Shown here one piece after another: positions 12,997 through 24,196 of a stretch of DNA of 64,000 bases. Both the position numbers and the translations under genes were made by a program. Position 1 is the first letter of the stretch; each line of letters opens with the position of its first letter. The notes under the pieces were generated by a model that was given only the letters and a program-made list of their open reading frames with translations, did no database searches and was not told where the DNA came from. Source of the DNA: Phialocephala subalpina (Eukaryota > Ascomycota > Leotiomycetes > Helotiales > Mollisiaceae); contig FJOG01000030.1 in the NCBI GenBank assembly GCA_900073065.1, forward strand, positions 509,197-573,196, in the 5' to 3' direction.

Positions 12997-15900
12997 TTAG
13001 ACGCATTCCCATTCAGAAAAGACACACCATCTCGCGCTTCTGTCCGCCAAAACTAATCCTCTCCAAATTCCTCTCTCGCCGACTTTGATGATAGTTTCCC
13101 AGGTACCGCCATCTCCCTTCTCGACACCTTGACTCGTACTCTGATTCTTGTCATCTTTTCTCATCAACCGCAAGACCTTGCCACCTGGAGCTTGAATCGC
13201 CAGCTTAGCAGGTTTTCTTGAATGCCCAGAACCGGAATTAGAATTGCTTGGGTTTGAGCCCGAAGCAGACGAGCTATTCAATGACATCGCAGAACCTGGA
13301 CGAATAAATGGCACTGGTGAGTGGCCGCCAGGGTTTGGAGATGCTGAAGCCATTGATGAAGGGTGTTGTCGAATAGCAAAGACGAAGGTATTGTTGAAAG
13401 CCAGTCGCTTGCACTGAGGTTGAGCAACGTAGACATCGTGTCGCTGGGCGTGTGGTGTAGGGTAGCGAATGACGAAATCGTAGGGTGGGTTATCTCCCGT
13501 GTGAATGATGGGGAGCGCAAAGGCCAGTGGATGCGGGATGTCCCTCGTCGACTGCATCAAACCTCGCTTCCCAGCGTAGACCTTGAGAATTCCCTGACCT
13601 TCGTCGCCAGGTAACAATGCCTTCACAGTGTACCTCTTATGACCTCCAACCCACTCGACTTGAGACAAAGCAGGCTTCTTGACCACGTTTCCGCTCTCAA
13701 AGAAGTCCCCATCTGCATCTCGCTCAAATGCTTTTGCTTCTACCATGGCTGCACATTCAACATCGGCTGGCACTGTGAACTTAATCTGAACGAGCTCCAG
13801 GTCTTCGATTCGGATGAGGCTGGTGTCGTAGTCTACCATCTCCAGAAAGTTCTTGAAGAAGGGCGGACAAGCACAGGGCAGAGCCAACAATACTTCATGG
13901 TCGATTGGCGGGCAGATGTGTTGATGCTCGTGACGCTCTGGGATATGAGTCCAGCAAATCTCAACCGGTCGTGCCAAGAAATACCAACTCTCCGCGTGTT
14001 GCGAGTTCGCGCTGGAATACAGCCCTCGACGAGGGTGAGATGGAGAGGCGAGTGAACAATCCATCATCCTCCATTCGCCGTCCACAACTACCGCATTCCA
14101 AAAGTGATTCGGACGAGGCATGATCGTCAGCTCAGGCACCTCTCCAGGCGTCTTGAGATAACCTCGAATGATCTCGCAATGAACACCAACAGAAATGCAC
14201 ATCTCTTGAACGAGAATGGCGACTTCTTCGGCGCATCCTCGCTTAGTCTGAATGACATGCTTTGGATCGATTTCCGCGTCAAAGTCCGCCTCCCAAGTAA
14301 TCTTCTCGCTGACCCATGTGAAAATTGCCCGCAGTCTCTGAACATCGCTTCGGTAAGGCCTACAAACAAACCCGGTAGCGAGACTGACAGGATTTGTCAT
14401 GGGAGGAAGACTGTTGATAAATCTTGCGTTCTTATCGACCAGACCAAGATTGACAGCTAGGAAGTTGGTAGGCTCCTCCACAGGACGACCATTCGCACCT
14501 TCATCGCCGTCGCAAATCCTATAGAGCTCCTCGACGGGGCTGATCGCTAGATAATCCATCATCATACATCTCTCCTTTCGCTCCACCAGCTCGATGTGGC
14601 TGAGTGAATTTGACCTGTTCACGTCTCTTCGTACCTGAACCCAATCGTTTCCGCCTCCAAGACCCATATCACTTGCGGCGTTGCTTGGGGTACTGCCGAA
14701 GCCACTGCCAATTGCGCCGACTCCATTTTGCATCCTCGAGGTTGGTCTTGACGATTCTCCTGAAGCGATTGTACTCCTAGCGTTTGCAGCCCCGGTCTTG
14801 GCTGTCTCAATGATCTTCTTGAAGAATCCGCTCTTCTTCGGCTTTGGAGCTACGAGACCGCCAAGCATATTTCCTGAATCATCATGGAAACCTGCTTGCG
14901 ACTGAGTCCTAGAATTGCCAGACGCATGGCTGCTGTGGTAAGAGATTCCAGCAACGCTGCCACCAAAGTCGGCTTGGCTTCCATTGGCTTCAAAAGGATC
15001 TCTTCTCGAACCCATGGCACTTTGAGCTCTACCATTCAATGCTTCCTTCTTCCTCGCCAGACTTCCTGCGCTGGTATAAGACATGCCACTTGCGGATGCG
15101 CCGCTCATGAGACTTCGGTCTGTCGCGTTGGTACTAGAGCTACCGTTGGTCGTAGTACTCTTGTTGCCCGAGGATGCTGATGTAGAGTTGGTCTTGGTGG
15201 TGAAGGTACGTCCAAGCATTGAGCGTCCAACGTCAAACGCGGATTTTCGATGCCGTAACTTAGGTTCCGCAGACGCAGAGCCACCCATGGAAGATGTCGG
15301 TCGATCGTAGGCGCTGAGTTTGGGAGGTACAGCTGGCCGGATGTCATCGTCATCTGTAGGGATGGGTATCGGGATGCCATTGTGCATCATGTTTAGTCTA
15401 TGCTCCATTCTCTTCACATAATTACTCAGCTGTGGTGGTTGATCGCCAAATCTTGAGCTCGAGCTACCCATATATGGCTCATACTCATCCTCTTCGTAAG
15501 CATCGTGTTCAACTCCTATGGCGGTATTTGGACGTAAAGGCCCTTTCCGCTTGGCTTTGATATATGTCTGATCAAAGGCCTCAGGGGACCAAGGGTCTAA
15601 GGGGGGAGAAGGTGATTTTCGGTCCCTGGACATACCCATACCTGCCAGTGATGACATAACGTCGTCCATGGCATCTCTCAGAGGTGAAGGAGTCAAGCCA
15701 CCTGCAGGCGAAGGCGGACATGGAGAAGCTGCTCGAGGAGTCTGGTAATGCTGACTGAAGGAATTGTTGGCACCTATGCGTGGGGTATATGCAGTTCTAT
15801 GAGGCGGAGGAGGCGGGGGAGGTGAGGAACCGACATCGAATTGTGGATTAGGAGATGGAGCTCTCGAGTAGTGGTGGTATTGGTGAGAGGGTATAGAAGG

Positions 15901-16686
15901 AGATGGGACTCGTGAGCCATAGCCATAGTGATCTGGAGGGGCAGGCGAAGGAGCACGAGAACCGTAGCCGTGATGCATGGGCGGAGCTGGTGAAGGTGCT
16001 CGAGAGCCATAGCCATTGTGCATTGGAGGGGCCGGCGAAGGTGCTCGAGATCCGTAGCCATTGTGCATAGGAGGTGCAGGAGAAATGGCACGCGAACCAT
16101 ATCTGCTGTGGTGTAGGCCACCCCCAGAATCCGAATCAGCTCGAACCAATTGCTCGTAGAATGGCGACTCTTCTCGTGGCAGACGGTAACCACCTCGCGG
16201 GGCGGGTTGAGGTCCTCGAGATCCTCGAGACTTGGATAAACTCTCTTGTTTTTGTATTTGTGTGCGCTTCTCCAAACCAGCGTCTGGTGCGGCATATGCT
16301 TGAAAGGGTTTTCGAAAGGGTTTCGACTTTGATACCGGGGCTTGAGGGTTGTTGAATGGACTTGTACTCGGTGATCGTTGTGGCATCGGACTGGACACTC
16401 TGCTCGCAGGTCGGAAGTTGTCGTCGAGGACTTCGACGAAGTTCGAAGGAAACAGACCTTTTACTCGTTTGTCTCTGTACAGTCGTCCCATCCACCATGA
16501 TCCATCTCCAGCATTCAGACATTCTATTAGTTCTCCTTCAACAAAACCAAGATCGCGTTTGCCCTGGCGGCCTGTCAACTTCTCCACTCGCGGATGCTGT
16601 TGGGTTATACTGACTTCTCCTCCCCAGCTGTAGGTCGCTCTCACCCAGCAGGGGAATCTCGTAGGTAAACACGGTGGTTCCTTCAT
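12997..16686 (-). CDS. cyk3: Cyk3-like cytokinesis protein (SH3 + transglutaminase-like)
   Basis: Septum/contractile-ring protein of the Cyk3 family, acting at the division site. The frame is open over 1229 codons. The SH3 domain (about residues 10-75, with ALYDY-type start, WWMGRL and GLFPSNFVEVL) is split by a 17-codon insert. That insert has donor GTCAGT, a TTGAC branch and a CAG end, so I read it as a 51-nt intron at 16564-16614, giving 1212 aa. A long Pro/Ser-rich disordered region with a 15-residue tandem repeat follows. Near residue 798 is a transglutaminase-like domain with NHFWNAVVVDGEW and the His and Asp regions. The usual RGxCxxxA active-site stretch is RGCAEEVA, with Ala where Cys is expected, which fits the view that Cyk3 proteins are not active enzymes. 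It is divergent from the SepL-like kinase. Confidence 0.9.
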   Translation of the reverse strand: MKEPPCLPTRFPCWVRATYSWGGEVSITQQHPRVEKLTGRQGKRDLGFVEGELIECLNAGDGSWWMGRLYRDKRVKGLFPSNFVEVLDDNFRPASRVSSPMPQRSPSTSPFNNPQAPVSKSKPFRKPFQAYAAPDAGLEKRTQIQKQESLSKSRGSRGPQPAPRGGYRLPREESPFYEQLVRADSDSGGGLHHSRYGSRAISPAPPMHNGYGSRAPSPAPPMHNGYGSRAPSPAPPMHHGYGSRAPSPAPPDHYGYGSRVPSPSIPSHQYHHYSRAPSPNPQFDVGSSPPPPPPPHRTAYTPRIGANNSFSQHYQTPRAASPCPPSPAGGLTPSPLRDAMDDVMSSLAGMGMSRDRKSPSPPLDPWSPEAFDQTYIKAKRKGPLRPNTAIGVEHDAYEEDEYEPYMGSSSSRFGDQPPQLSNYVKRMEHRLNMMHNGIPIPIPTDDDDIRPAVPPKLSAYDRPTSSMGGSASAEPKLRHRKSAFDVGRSMLGRTFTTKTNSTSASSGNKSTTTNGSSSTNATDRSLMSGASASGMSYTSAGSLARKKEALNGRAQSAMGSRRDPFEANGSQADFGGSVAGISYHSSHASGNSRTQSQAGFHDDSGNMLGGLVAPKPKKSGFFKKIIETAKTGAANARSTIASGESSRPTSRMQNGVGAIGSGFGSTPSNAASDMGLGGGNDWVQVRRDVNRSNSLSHIELVERKERCMMMDYLAISPVEELYRICDGDEGANGRPVEEPTNFLAVNLGLVDKNARFINSLPPMTNPVSLATGFVCRPYRSDVQRLRAIFTWVSEKITWEADFDAEIDPKHVIQTKRGCAEEVAILVQEMCISVGVHCEIIRGYLKTPGEVPELTIMPRPNHFWNAVVVDGEWRMMDCSLASPSHPRRGLYSSANSQHAESWYFLARPVEICWTHIPERHEHQHICPPIDHEVLLALPCACPPFFKNFLEMVDYDTSLIRIEDLELVQIKFTVPADVECAAMVEAKAFERDADGDFFESGNVVKKPALSQVEWVGGHKRYTVKALLPGDEGQGILKVYAGKRGLMQSTRDIPHPLAFALPIIHTGDNPPYDFVIRYPTPHAQRHDVYVAQPQCKRLAFNNTFVFAIRQHPSSMASASPNPGGHSPVPFIRPGSAMSLNSSSASGSNPSNSNSGSGHSRKPAKLAIQAPGGKVLRLMRKDDKNQSTSQGVEKGDGGTWETIIKVGERGIWRGLVLADRSARWCVFSEWECV
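15877..16101 (-). repeat. 45-bp minisatellite coding YGSRAPSPAPPMHNG repeats
   Basis: About five in-frame copies of a 45-bp unit inside the Cyk3-like gene. They encode 15-residue units of the form YGSRAPSPAPPMHNG with small changes (HHG, DHYG, last unit diverged). The unit lies in a disordered linker and contains repeated SPAP motifs that could bind SH3 domains or be phosphorylated. Copy number probably varies between strains. Confidence 0.8.
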
Positions 16687-17489
16687 CTTCAGAGAGGTTC
16701 AAGGCATGTATACGCTCAATTGACCCCTCTAAGATCCTTCCCACCCGAGAACATCGACGCGTCGCGTGCGTTTTGGCGCAGTGTAGAAATATTGAACTCT
16801 TTCTTTTAAATTCGTTGATAATGTGGATAAGAGATGTTCGAGTAGAGATTGCTCTCAATATTCTCTCGAACTCGCCTTGGTCCACGATGTCTGAGTATCA
16901 ACAAAGGCTAGAAGGAAGATTATTCGGCCGTTCCGTCGTGGTGAGCGGTCGTGCTTCCGATAGGCTGAGGCGTTGTGGGTGGGCGGTGTGCAGAAGGGCA
17001 GTTGCTGTGATGGCAACGGATTTTCCCTGGTGGGAAGCTAGTCTGCACTAGTCCGTAAAAAGCTAGGCTTCTTTTTGACGCTAATCCATGCTTTGTCCTG
17101 CAAAGACCCATGATTTGGAGGACATCCATGAGGTCGCCTTGCATGCAGCTTGCTCACTATCTTTCTACATCAAAGCGGAGCATGGTATTCACAAGCCAGG
17201 ACGAATTCAACATCTCACCAGAACTGGAGCAAACACATTTCTACTCATCATTCTTTTCATCAAGTTCGGTTTGCTTTCCCAAAGTGTATCCCCACATGCG
17301 CACCACCGAAAGCTTAGGCCAGCTTCCTTTGTTTACTTGACAACCAGCTTGATACAAACCCAACACTGCCTCCAACCCCAACTTTCAACTCCCCAAGACC
17401 TTTTACACATTGTCCAGTTGCTCCTTCCTGTCAATATTGCGCATCGCACATCAAGACCGCATCATTCTTGCTTTGCAACATAAGCAACA
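16687..17489. promoter_or_regulatory. Shared divergent upstream region of two cytokinesis genes
   Basis: About 800 bp separates the starts of the Cyk3-like gene (minus) and the SepL/Sid1-like kinase (plus). The stretch before 17490 is rich in pyrimidines and CAAC-type words, as in many fungal 5' leaders. Any co-regulation is inferred from gene order and function only. Confidence 0.4.
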
Positions 17490-19468
17490 ATGACTGCAGA
17501 AGGAGCGATGGCAAACCAGTATTCGGTGCTAGAGGAATTAGGCAGTGGCAGCTTCGGGACGGTATACAAAGCCATTGATAGAAGTACGGGGGAGGTTGTC
17601 GCAATCAAACATGTCAGTCTTGAGCGCCAATTGACCTTGGATCTTGCTAATTCGCCGCAGATTGACCTGGAGTCCAGCGAGGACGACATCCTCGAGATCC
17701 AACAGGAGATAGCTGTGCTGAGCACATGTGCAAGTCCCTTCGTCACTCAATATAAAGCAAGCTTTCTTCGAGGGCACAAGCTATGGATTGTTATGGAATA
17801 TCTTGGTGGCGGTTCATGTCTGGATTTGGTACATACGATTCCCTTGTTGTTGAGACTTCACTAACAAGCTCAGTTAAAACCAGGAAACTTCAACGAAGCA
17901 CACATTGCAGTCATCTGCCGCGAACTCCTCCTTGGCCTCGAATACCTACATCAGGAAGGGAAGATACATAGAGATGTCAAGGCTGCAAACGTCTTGCTCT
18001 CTAGTACTGGCAAGGTCAAATTGGCGGATTTCGGAGTTGCAGCGCAACTTACCAACATCAAATCGCAACGGAATACGTTTGTCGGCACACCTTTCTGGAT
18101 GGCACCGGAGGTCATACAACAGGAAGGCTACGATTACAAGGCAGATATCTGGTCCCTGGGCATCACAGCAATGGAGCTTGCCAATGGCGAGCCACCAAAC
18201 GCATCCATTCATCCCATGAAAGTCCTATTCCACATCCCCAAACAACCAGCCCCGAGACTAGAAGGTTCCAAGTTCAGCAAAGACTTCAAGGATTTCGTTG
18301 CACAATGTTTGGTCAAGGACAGCGACAGGCGCGCATCGGCGAAGGAGCTATTGAAGCACAGGTTTATTCGGTCGGCAGGGAAAGTGGAGGCTTTACAGGA
18401 GTTGATCGAGAGAAAGCAAGAATGGGAGGGAGGGCGAACACGGCCTTCGCATCCGCGGTTCTACGAAGAGACTCTGTAAGTCATTATTGCAGTCCTTCCA
18501 CTGGCTCTGCTAACATCATCAGGAACACATTATCGCACAAGGTTGAACCAGAAGAGTGGGTCTTCGACACGGTCAAAGCAGCTACCGTTGCACCTCGCAA
18601 AGGCACCACGAAGAGACGAAAGCTATCAGTTATCCATGCGAACGGCCAGAGTGTTTCTGCTGGTCCGGAGGAAGCAATGAAGCGACTTGACCTAAAGGAC
18701 TCGCCACTCGACTACTCTTCACCACCACCTCTGACTGTTAAGAAAAGCACAGTGCGAAAGCAACCATCGATCATGCAGCTTGCATCACCTACCAAGACTC
18801 GGCAGCCAAGTAGCCAGAAGAAACCGCTCCAGCCAGACATGAATTTCGGGAACACTGGCTCCACTGTTCGCCTTTTCCGACGAGTGTCCGACAATTCCAC
18901 TTTGGCACAAGTCGACTCGGATGTTTCCAATGCTTCAATCACTCGCGACGAGAACAGACCACCAATGAGCGAGACCGCGTCGAAGGAGTCAGTTCTCGGC
19001 AGGCGTGTATTCAACAAAGTTGTCGACCCAGCCTTCCAAGAGATCCATGCACAAACTGGAAATCAGGCCAAGCGAGAAGCATTGTCCCGCCTTGCCGATG
19101 CGTGGAGTGCGCTGGATGCTATCGATCCTGACGGAGAATACCAGCTTCTCAAAGCCATGCTTGAGAAAGTTCAGGGCGATCCGAAGCTCTCTTCTCTGCT
19201 TTCCCCGGCCAAGTCGTTGTCCAGAGATGGAACTCCCCAGCCATCACTGCAGAAGTCGCCGACGAAATTGGTTCTGGCCCAGAACAATCCTCACTTGAAA
19301 TCGCATCGCCGCCGACAGACGAGTATGGCTCCAGATGGCGAATACCGAGAGAAGCTTGCCAACTTGCCGGGCCAAGCAATCACTGGCATGGAGCACACCA
19401 AGCAGCTTGCAGATGTGCTCTATGGTCGCTGGGCAGATGGACTTCGAAATCGCTGGCCAGCTGTCTGA
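17490..19468 (+). CDS. sepL: Ste20/GCK-type kinase, SepL/Sid1-like
   Basis: Serine/threonine kinase of the germinal-centre-kinase group, most like Sid1/SepL of the septation initiation network. The model is join(17490..17612,17661..17828,17874..18475,18523..19468), 612 aa. The kinase domain shows GSGSFG, catalytic Lys at about residue 40 (VAIK), HRDVKAAN near 130, DFG near 149 and [10 protein letters not shown] near 173. The C-terminal half is a Ser/Pro-rich region followed by a conserved helical segment ([13 protein letters not shown]...LSRLADAW). The first intron (17613-17660) is 48 nt with no stop in frame, so retention would add 16 residues just before the conserved SSEDDI segment. The second intron does contain stops. 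It could also be a Nak1/Kic1-type GCK, but the sequence around [13 protein letters not shown] and [15 protein letters not shown] fits Sid1/SepL better from memory. Confidence 0.87.
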
Positions 19469-20823
19469 AGAAGCCACTCTTCTGCATTTCTAGGCGCACA
19501 TAAGCATTCAGTACAAATCATTGGCGGAGTCGTACAAAAGTCTGTCTGATTCGATTGCGTAAAGAAGAAGCGACATAGCAGAGGGAGCATCATTGAAGCG
19601 TTTTTGGAGGTGGACACCAGATTTGGGAATCACTGTACCGATCTGAAGGATGATGATTGATGATAATGCCTCTCTTTCTGATGTACTTGGGTTTCTTCCA
19701 TGCTTCTGATCAGGGTTGGGATTCGGTGTTGTATAGTAATTTGTAGAGTTTTGTGTGATAGATAGCATACGAATGGAGATATGGACCTCGACAAGGAATT
19801 CTCTGCCCCTCGTATTCGTCTTCAGCTACTGAAGAAGTTTCCACACTTTCAGCGGTTTGTCGGGACGTTGCTCCGAACAGCCAAAAATGGACTAGCTTCG
19901 GGGTATGTTTCTTCCCTAGACCGACTTCTTCCCCCAATTACTTGCATGCAGATCATGAACTCCTCAAACCCTGAGACGATAGCTTTCAAAGCTGACCCAA
20001 GAACACATCTCGACACCTTCAATACGTTCCATGAGCCAGTAGCCAACATGAGGGGTCCAACAATGCATTTCCTCCCTGGCTCACCGCGTCCCCAAACCGC
20101 TTCGACGGCCCAGCTTCCTTGAGAATAGCCACTCAAGCTGATCTACCATTGGAGCGCGAAATCTGTCATCAAGTAGGCTCAAAAGCTTGGCTCAACCATC
20201 AGAGTGGGCCTTGAACATGTTACACAAAATCAGATGGAGAAGTCACTTTTCTCCAAATTGACGCTCAAGAGAAGTCAGACCACATTTTATCACAGCTGTC
20301 ACCCGCCTAAAAGAAGTTCAGAAACAGAATTTTTGAAGATATTTCTCTATCTCATGATGTATCACTCTAGAAGAAAAACTTCCAACAGCTCTTTCAATCC
20401 GCCTCTCTTCTTCCATGTCACGTGTTTGCGGTTGCCGGCAAGCTAAGCCTTCACCAACCTCCTACAACCCAGTAGCAAGCTCAGAACCACCGGAAAAACT
20501 TCTACAAGTAGCGAAGATGGTCGTCTTTGCAGCCACGGAAAATTCAAGATTCTCAGAGCGGGGAAAAGGCACGATTAGTTGGTTCCGGCAAAGATCAGCT
20601 GTTGCTTTTACCCGGTCCGATATCTGGGGACTGGGGTCAAACTGGGTCTGGCGTGGAGGGCATCCTTGAACTTGCATTTGGAGCTCTCGCGTTCTGGATT
20701 TGCGGTTGAAGTCAAGAGCTTGATATATAAAGCCGGTTAAAATGGCTCCCCATCATTTTTGCTGCATTTCTTCCATCCCTTTTTGAATCTTGGTAGCTGG
20801 AATTCGAAGCTAAAATCAACATC
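19469..20823. other. Intergenic region upstream of sugar transporter
   Basis: About 1.35 kb with kinase 3' sequence and the transporter upstream region. A TATA-like tatataaa lies at about 20722, roughly 100 bp before the start codon. Short open frames here show no recognisable domains. Confidence 0.4.
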
Positions 20824-22708
20824 ATGGGGAAGATATTCAATATCTCGTTGGCGGTTTTTGCCAGTACGGGGTCAGTATTTCGCCTTGTTGGAGTGGAGAT
20901 GTTCTTCGCTGATATGAAGCTTCAGTTCTTTCCTGTTTGGTTACGATGCCGGTGTGATGACCGATGTCATCGCATCGAAGAACTTCCTGGCCTTCTTCAA
21001 CACGACATCTGACTCTCCAATTATTGGAGCAATCAACTCGACCTTCAATGGAGGGGCTGTGTTTGGTGCTCTTCAGGGAGGTCTCACCATGGATCGATAT
21101 GGAAGAAAAATCACTATTCTCATGGGCGCCCTCATCTGTCTCGTCGGAGCTATTCTCCAATGCACCGCGAGGAATCTTGCTATGATTCTTGTTGGTCGTA
21201 TCTTCACTGGATGGGCAGTTGGTCTGCTTTCGATGGCTGTACCAGTTTACAACTCTGAATGTGCAGACCCGAAGATGTATGTCTCCCGGAGATATGTCCC
21301 TTTCCTCTTCTGAAAATTGTCATGAACTCTCTCGAGACATTCTTGATTGCTGACTTTCCTCTCTTATAGTCGAGGTTTTATCGTAGGGCTTTCACAACAG
21401 ATGATCGGTATCGGCTTCATTGTGTAAGTCATCCATCGCCTTGGCCTAGACTGTAGACACTGACAACAATCCAGCTCAACATGGGTCGGCTACGGTTCAG
21501 GAACAGCATCTGCTTCAAGCAGCATCCAATGGCGTCTTCCTCTCGCATTCCAAGTCCTCCCCTGCGCAATCCTCGCCATTGGTATCATGTTCTTCCCCGA
21601 ATCGCCTCGACATCTGATGGAAACAGACAGAGAGGATGAGGCCATGGTGGTTCTTAAGAAACTCCATTTCAATGGCCATAACCAGGATCTCATCGACGCT
21701 GAATTCCACGAAATCAAGACTACGATCGCTGCTGAGAAGGCGATCACTGTCCCGGGCTGGGGTATCATGTTTACTGTTCCTCAGTGGAGGACTCGGTTGA
21801 TGCATGGTGTTGCTGTGCAGGTTTTTACGCAATTTACTGGAATTAGTATGTTGAAACCACCTTCCAGTTGTCTTCCTTGCTAACAGGTTGCAGATGTCAT
21901 CGGATACTATCAAACAAGCATGTACAAAGCATTGGGCATCGTCGGCAACCGAAACCTTCTCGTCGCCGGAATCTACAACTGCGTTGGTCCCCTTGCCAGT
22001 AAGCTCTTCTCTATGATCCGTTTTATTGCTCTATTGACTGACTATCATAGACTTGATCTTCATCGTCTTCCTGATTGACAGAGTCGGACGACGCAAGCCT
22101 CTCATCTGGGGTACCATCGGAATCATGATCGCTTTGGTCTGCGAGGCCGCAATCAATTCTCAGATCGATGCAGATTCGCCTCAACACGGACTTTCCTACG
22201 CTGGTGTCGTATTCCTGTTCTGCGTCACTGTCATCTTCTCTCGTAAGTGTTGCCAATCCCGTACATGAATGAAGGATCTTTGCTAATACTCGAGATAGTA
22301 TCCTGGGGACCAATCTCCTGGGTCTACATGTCAGAAGTAATGCCCATGCAAATCCGCGCCCGCGGCAACGCCTTCGCAACTGGAATCGGAAACTGGCTCG
22401 TCTCTACCTTCTGGGCTCAAGTCTCGCCCACCGCACTGAAGAAACTTACCTGGAAGTTCTACTTCCTGTTCGTTGCTTGGGATCTCGTCGTCACTCTTCC
22501 CGTCGTATACTTCTTCTTCAAAGAAACGAAACAGATGACACTTGAGGATATTGACTTGTTGTTCGGTGAACGTGCGTTGGGGACGTTGCCGGATGATCTT
22601 CATAAGGGGATGGGGTTGGCGGTTCCGGAGGCGGTGCATGATGAAAAGAAGGTTGGGGATGTGGAGGCTGTGCCTGCTGCTGCTGAGGAGGACAAGACTG
22701 TCACGTAA
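20824..22708 (+). CDS. MFS sugar (hexose-type) transporter
   Basis: Twelve-helix sugar:proton symporter of the MFS sugar-transporter family, at the plasma membrane. The model has seven exons: join(20824..20870,20926..21276,21370..21423,21475..21845,21894..21998,22051..22242,22299..22708), 509 aa. Family signatures are FLFGYDAGVMTDV, DRYGRKITILMG in loop 2-3, GRIFTGWAVGLLSMAVPVYNSE, FFPESPRHLM after helix 6, QQ/QFTGINVIGYYQ in helix 7, and DRVGRR and SEVMPMQIRARGNA in the second half. All exon joins keep the family sequence intact. The substrate cannot be told; hexoses are usual. Confidence 0.92.
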
Positions 22709-23019
22709 GATATAGTTGTGGTTTCGGTGGTAATGATTGTATGACGGATTATGGAGGATGGGAATGATTGTCGGAAGTGGGAATGAAGATTATACCGAGG
22801 TTGGAAAGGAAATGAGAATTCAGAGATTGAGGTCAAGTGTGTTCAAAATCATGCGCATTGCTTTCGTTATGACTTCTGCCGCGGGGAAGTTTCCGTTGTC
22901 TCAAGATCCATCCGATCCCTCGAGATATAACCCTTCGTTATCATCCATTTCCAATATCCATCCTAAACTTGGGTGCTCTTCATTTCCAAAGTCAAGATTC
23001 TGATATTCCCCCAAATGTA

Positions 23020-23487
23020 TTATTTTTCCGCCCCTTCCACCCCTTTCCACCCCTCCGCCCTCATGCGGAAGTGAGCTTCTACATGATTCTTAGCTTCTAT
23101 TCCAGACTCAGCAACTCTCCTTCTTAAAAGTATTGGGACTAGATAACTTACTGGATTAGCATTGCACGCATCCCGGATTGCCTTCACTTCCGCCAAGAAG
23201 TCCGTAACCTCCTTGATGTCCGCCTCCAACTTCGGATCCTCTTGGACGAAGAGTCCTGGGTCCTCCTCGGACTCCGCCTTGGCGTGAGCGACGCGCTTCT
23301 CCTCGAGCTCTTGAAGGCGGGCCTGACCGCGGGCGGCATCAGCGGCGCAAAGTCGAAGGATTAGATCCTTCTTATTACCATCACTGCCAATCTTCTTGGG
23401 CTGATAGTCTCTGCAAGCAATACGGAGATCCTTAAAGTTCAACTCATTGTAATCGCGCACTTCGGAGTTGAAAGTCGTGCTAGACAT
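23020..23487 (-). CDS. Small SAP-domain protein
   Basis: Predicted nucleic-acid-binding protein. Residues about 12-50 fit a SAP helix-extension-helix: YNELNFKDLRIACRDY followed by a Gly/Lys turn and LILRLCAAD. A charged, helical, Glu/Lys-rich tail follows. The continuous frame gives 155 aa. A good intron (donor GTAAGT, GCTGAG branch, TAG acceptor; 23097-23151, 55 nt) lies in the frame, and splicing it gives a 117-aa protein ending after five new codons at 23079. Which form is made cannot be decided here. The 311 bp between the sugar transporter and this gene shows nothing else. Confidence 0.6.
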   Translation of the reverse strand: MSSTTFNSEVRDYNELNFKDLRIACRDYQPKKIGSDGNKKDLILRLCAADAARGQARLQELEEKRVAHAKAESEEDPGLFVQEDPKLEADIKEVTDFLAEVKAIRDACNANPVSYLVPILLRRRVAESGIEAKNHVEAHFRMRAEGWKGVEGAEK

Positions 23488-24196
23488 TTCGGAGGTGTGT
23501 ATTGTTGGACTTGTTGTACTTTACGGTTCTTGTATGTAGGGTTTGTATCGAGGCTCGATGATATGTGCTTGCGTTGAAGGTTGGAGGCTGCAAGTGGGAG
23601 GTTGTAGATCGAGGTGGTTTGAGGCTGTAAGAAAGATGGAGGAGGGAGGGATGCGTGGTCTTTAAGCCCCAGATCGAAGGCGCTAGTGCGTTCGTTAAGA
23701 ACCAGAACGACCAAACGTAGCCTCGTCGACCGCAGCCTTACCATTATCATACGTCAGGGAATGTACTAGAAGATATCTGCTGCGTTACATCAAAAGCGAG
23801 CGTGTAGAATCTGAAAGTGACATTGTTTGTCCAGGTCACGTGCTGGAGATGTCAAGAAAAGGGGTAAAGGGGATGGGACCTCTTAAACCTTTGTGATTCT
23901 CTGCAGCCTATAAAATAATTTAAAGACTTCTAATCTTAATTTGTACTCAAAGAATGATGGGCAATAGCGGAAAGCTTAAGTGATGAGCTTCTAGGATTAC
24001 CCTTTTATCTTCCATTCTCCTGTTTCTTAATCCAAGTACACGCCTTGCAATTAAGTTTGGAAATCAGCACAGTATTTGCACACATATATAAGTCCTGAAA
24101 AGGCATTATTACTTTACTAGATGAAGATTTTCCGGCTCTAGCAAAGAGCATTTGGATTCCGGTTGTCCCTATCCATGTATACAAACCCAAATGCGT
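23488..24196. other. Intergenic region, nothing recognised
   Basis: About 700 bp between the SAP gene start and the 3' end of the second dehydrogenase remnant. It contains a CACGTG palindrome near 23838 and AT-richer DNA after 23900. No coding signal was recognised. Confidence 0.35.
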
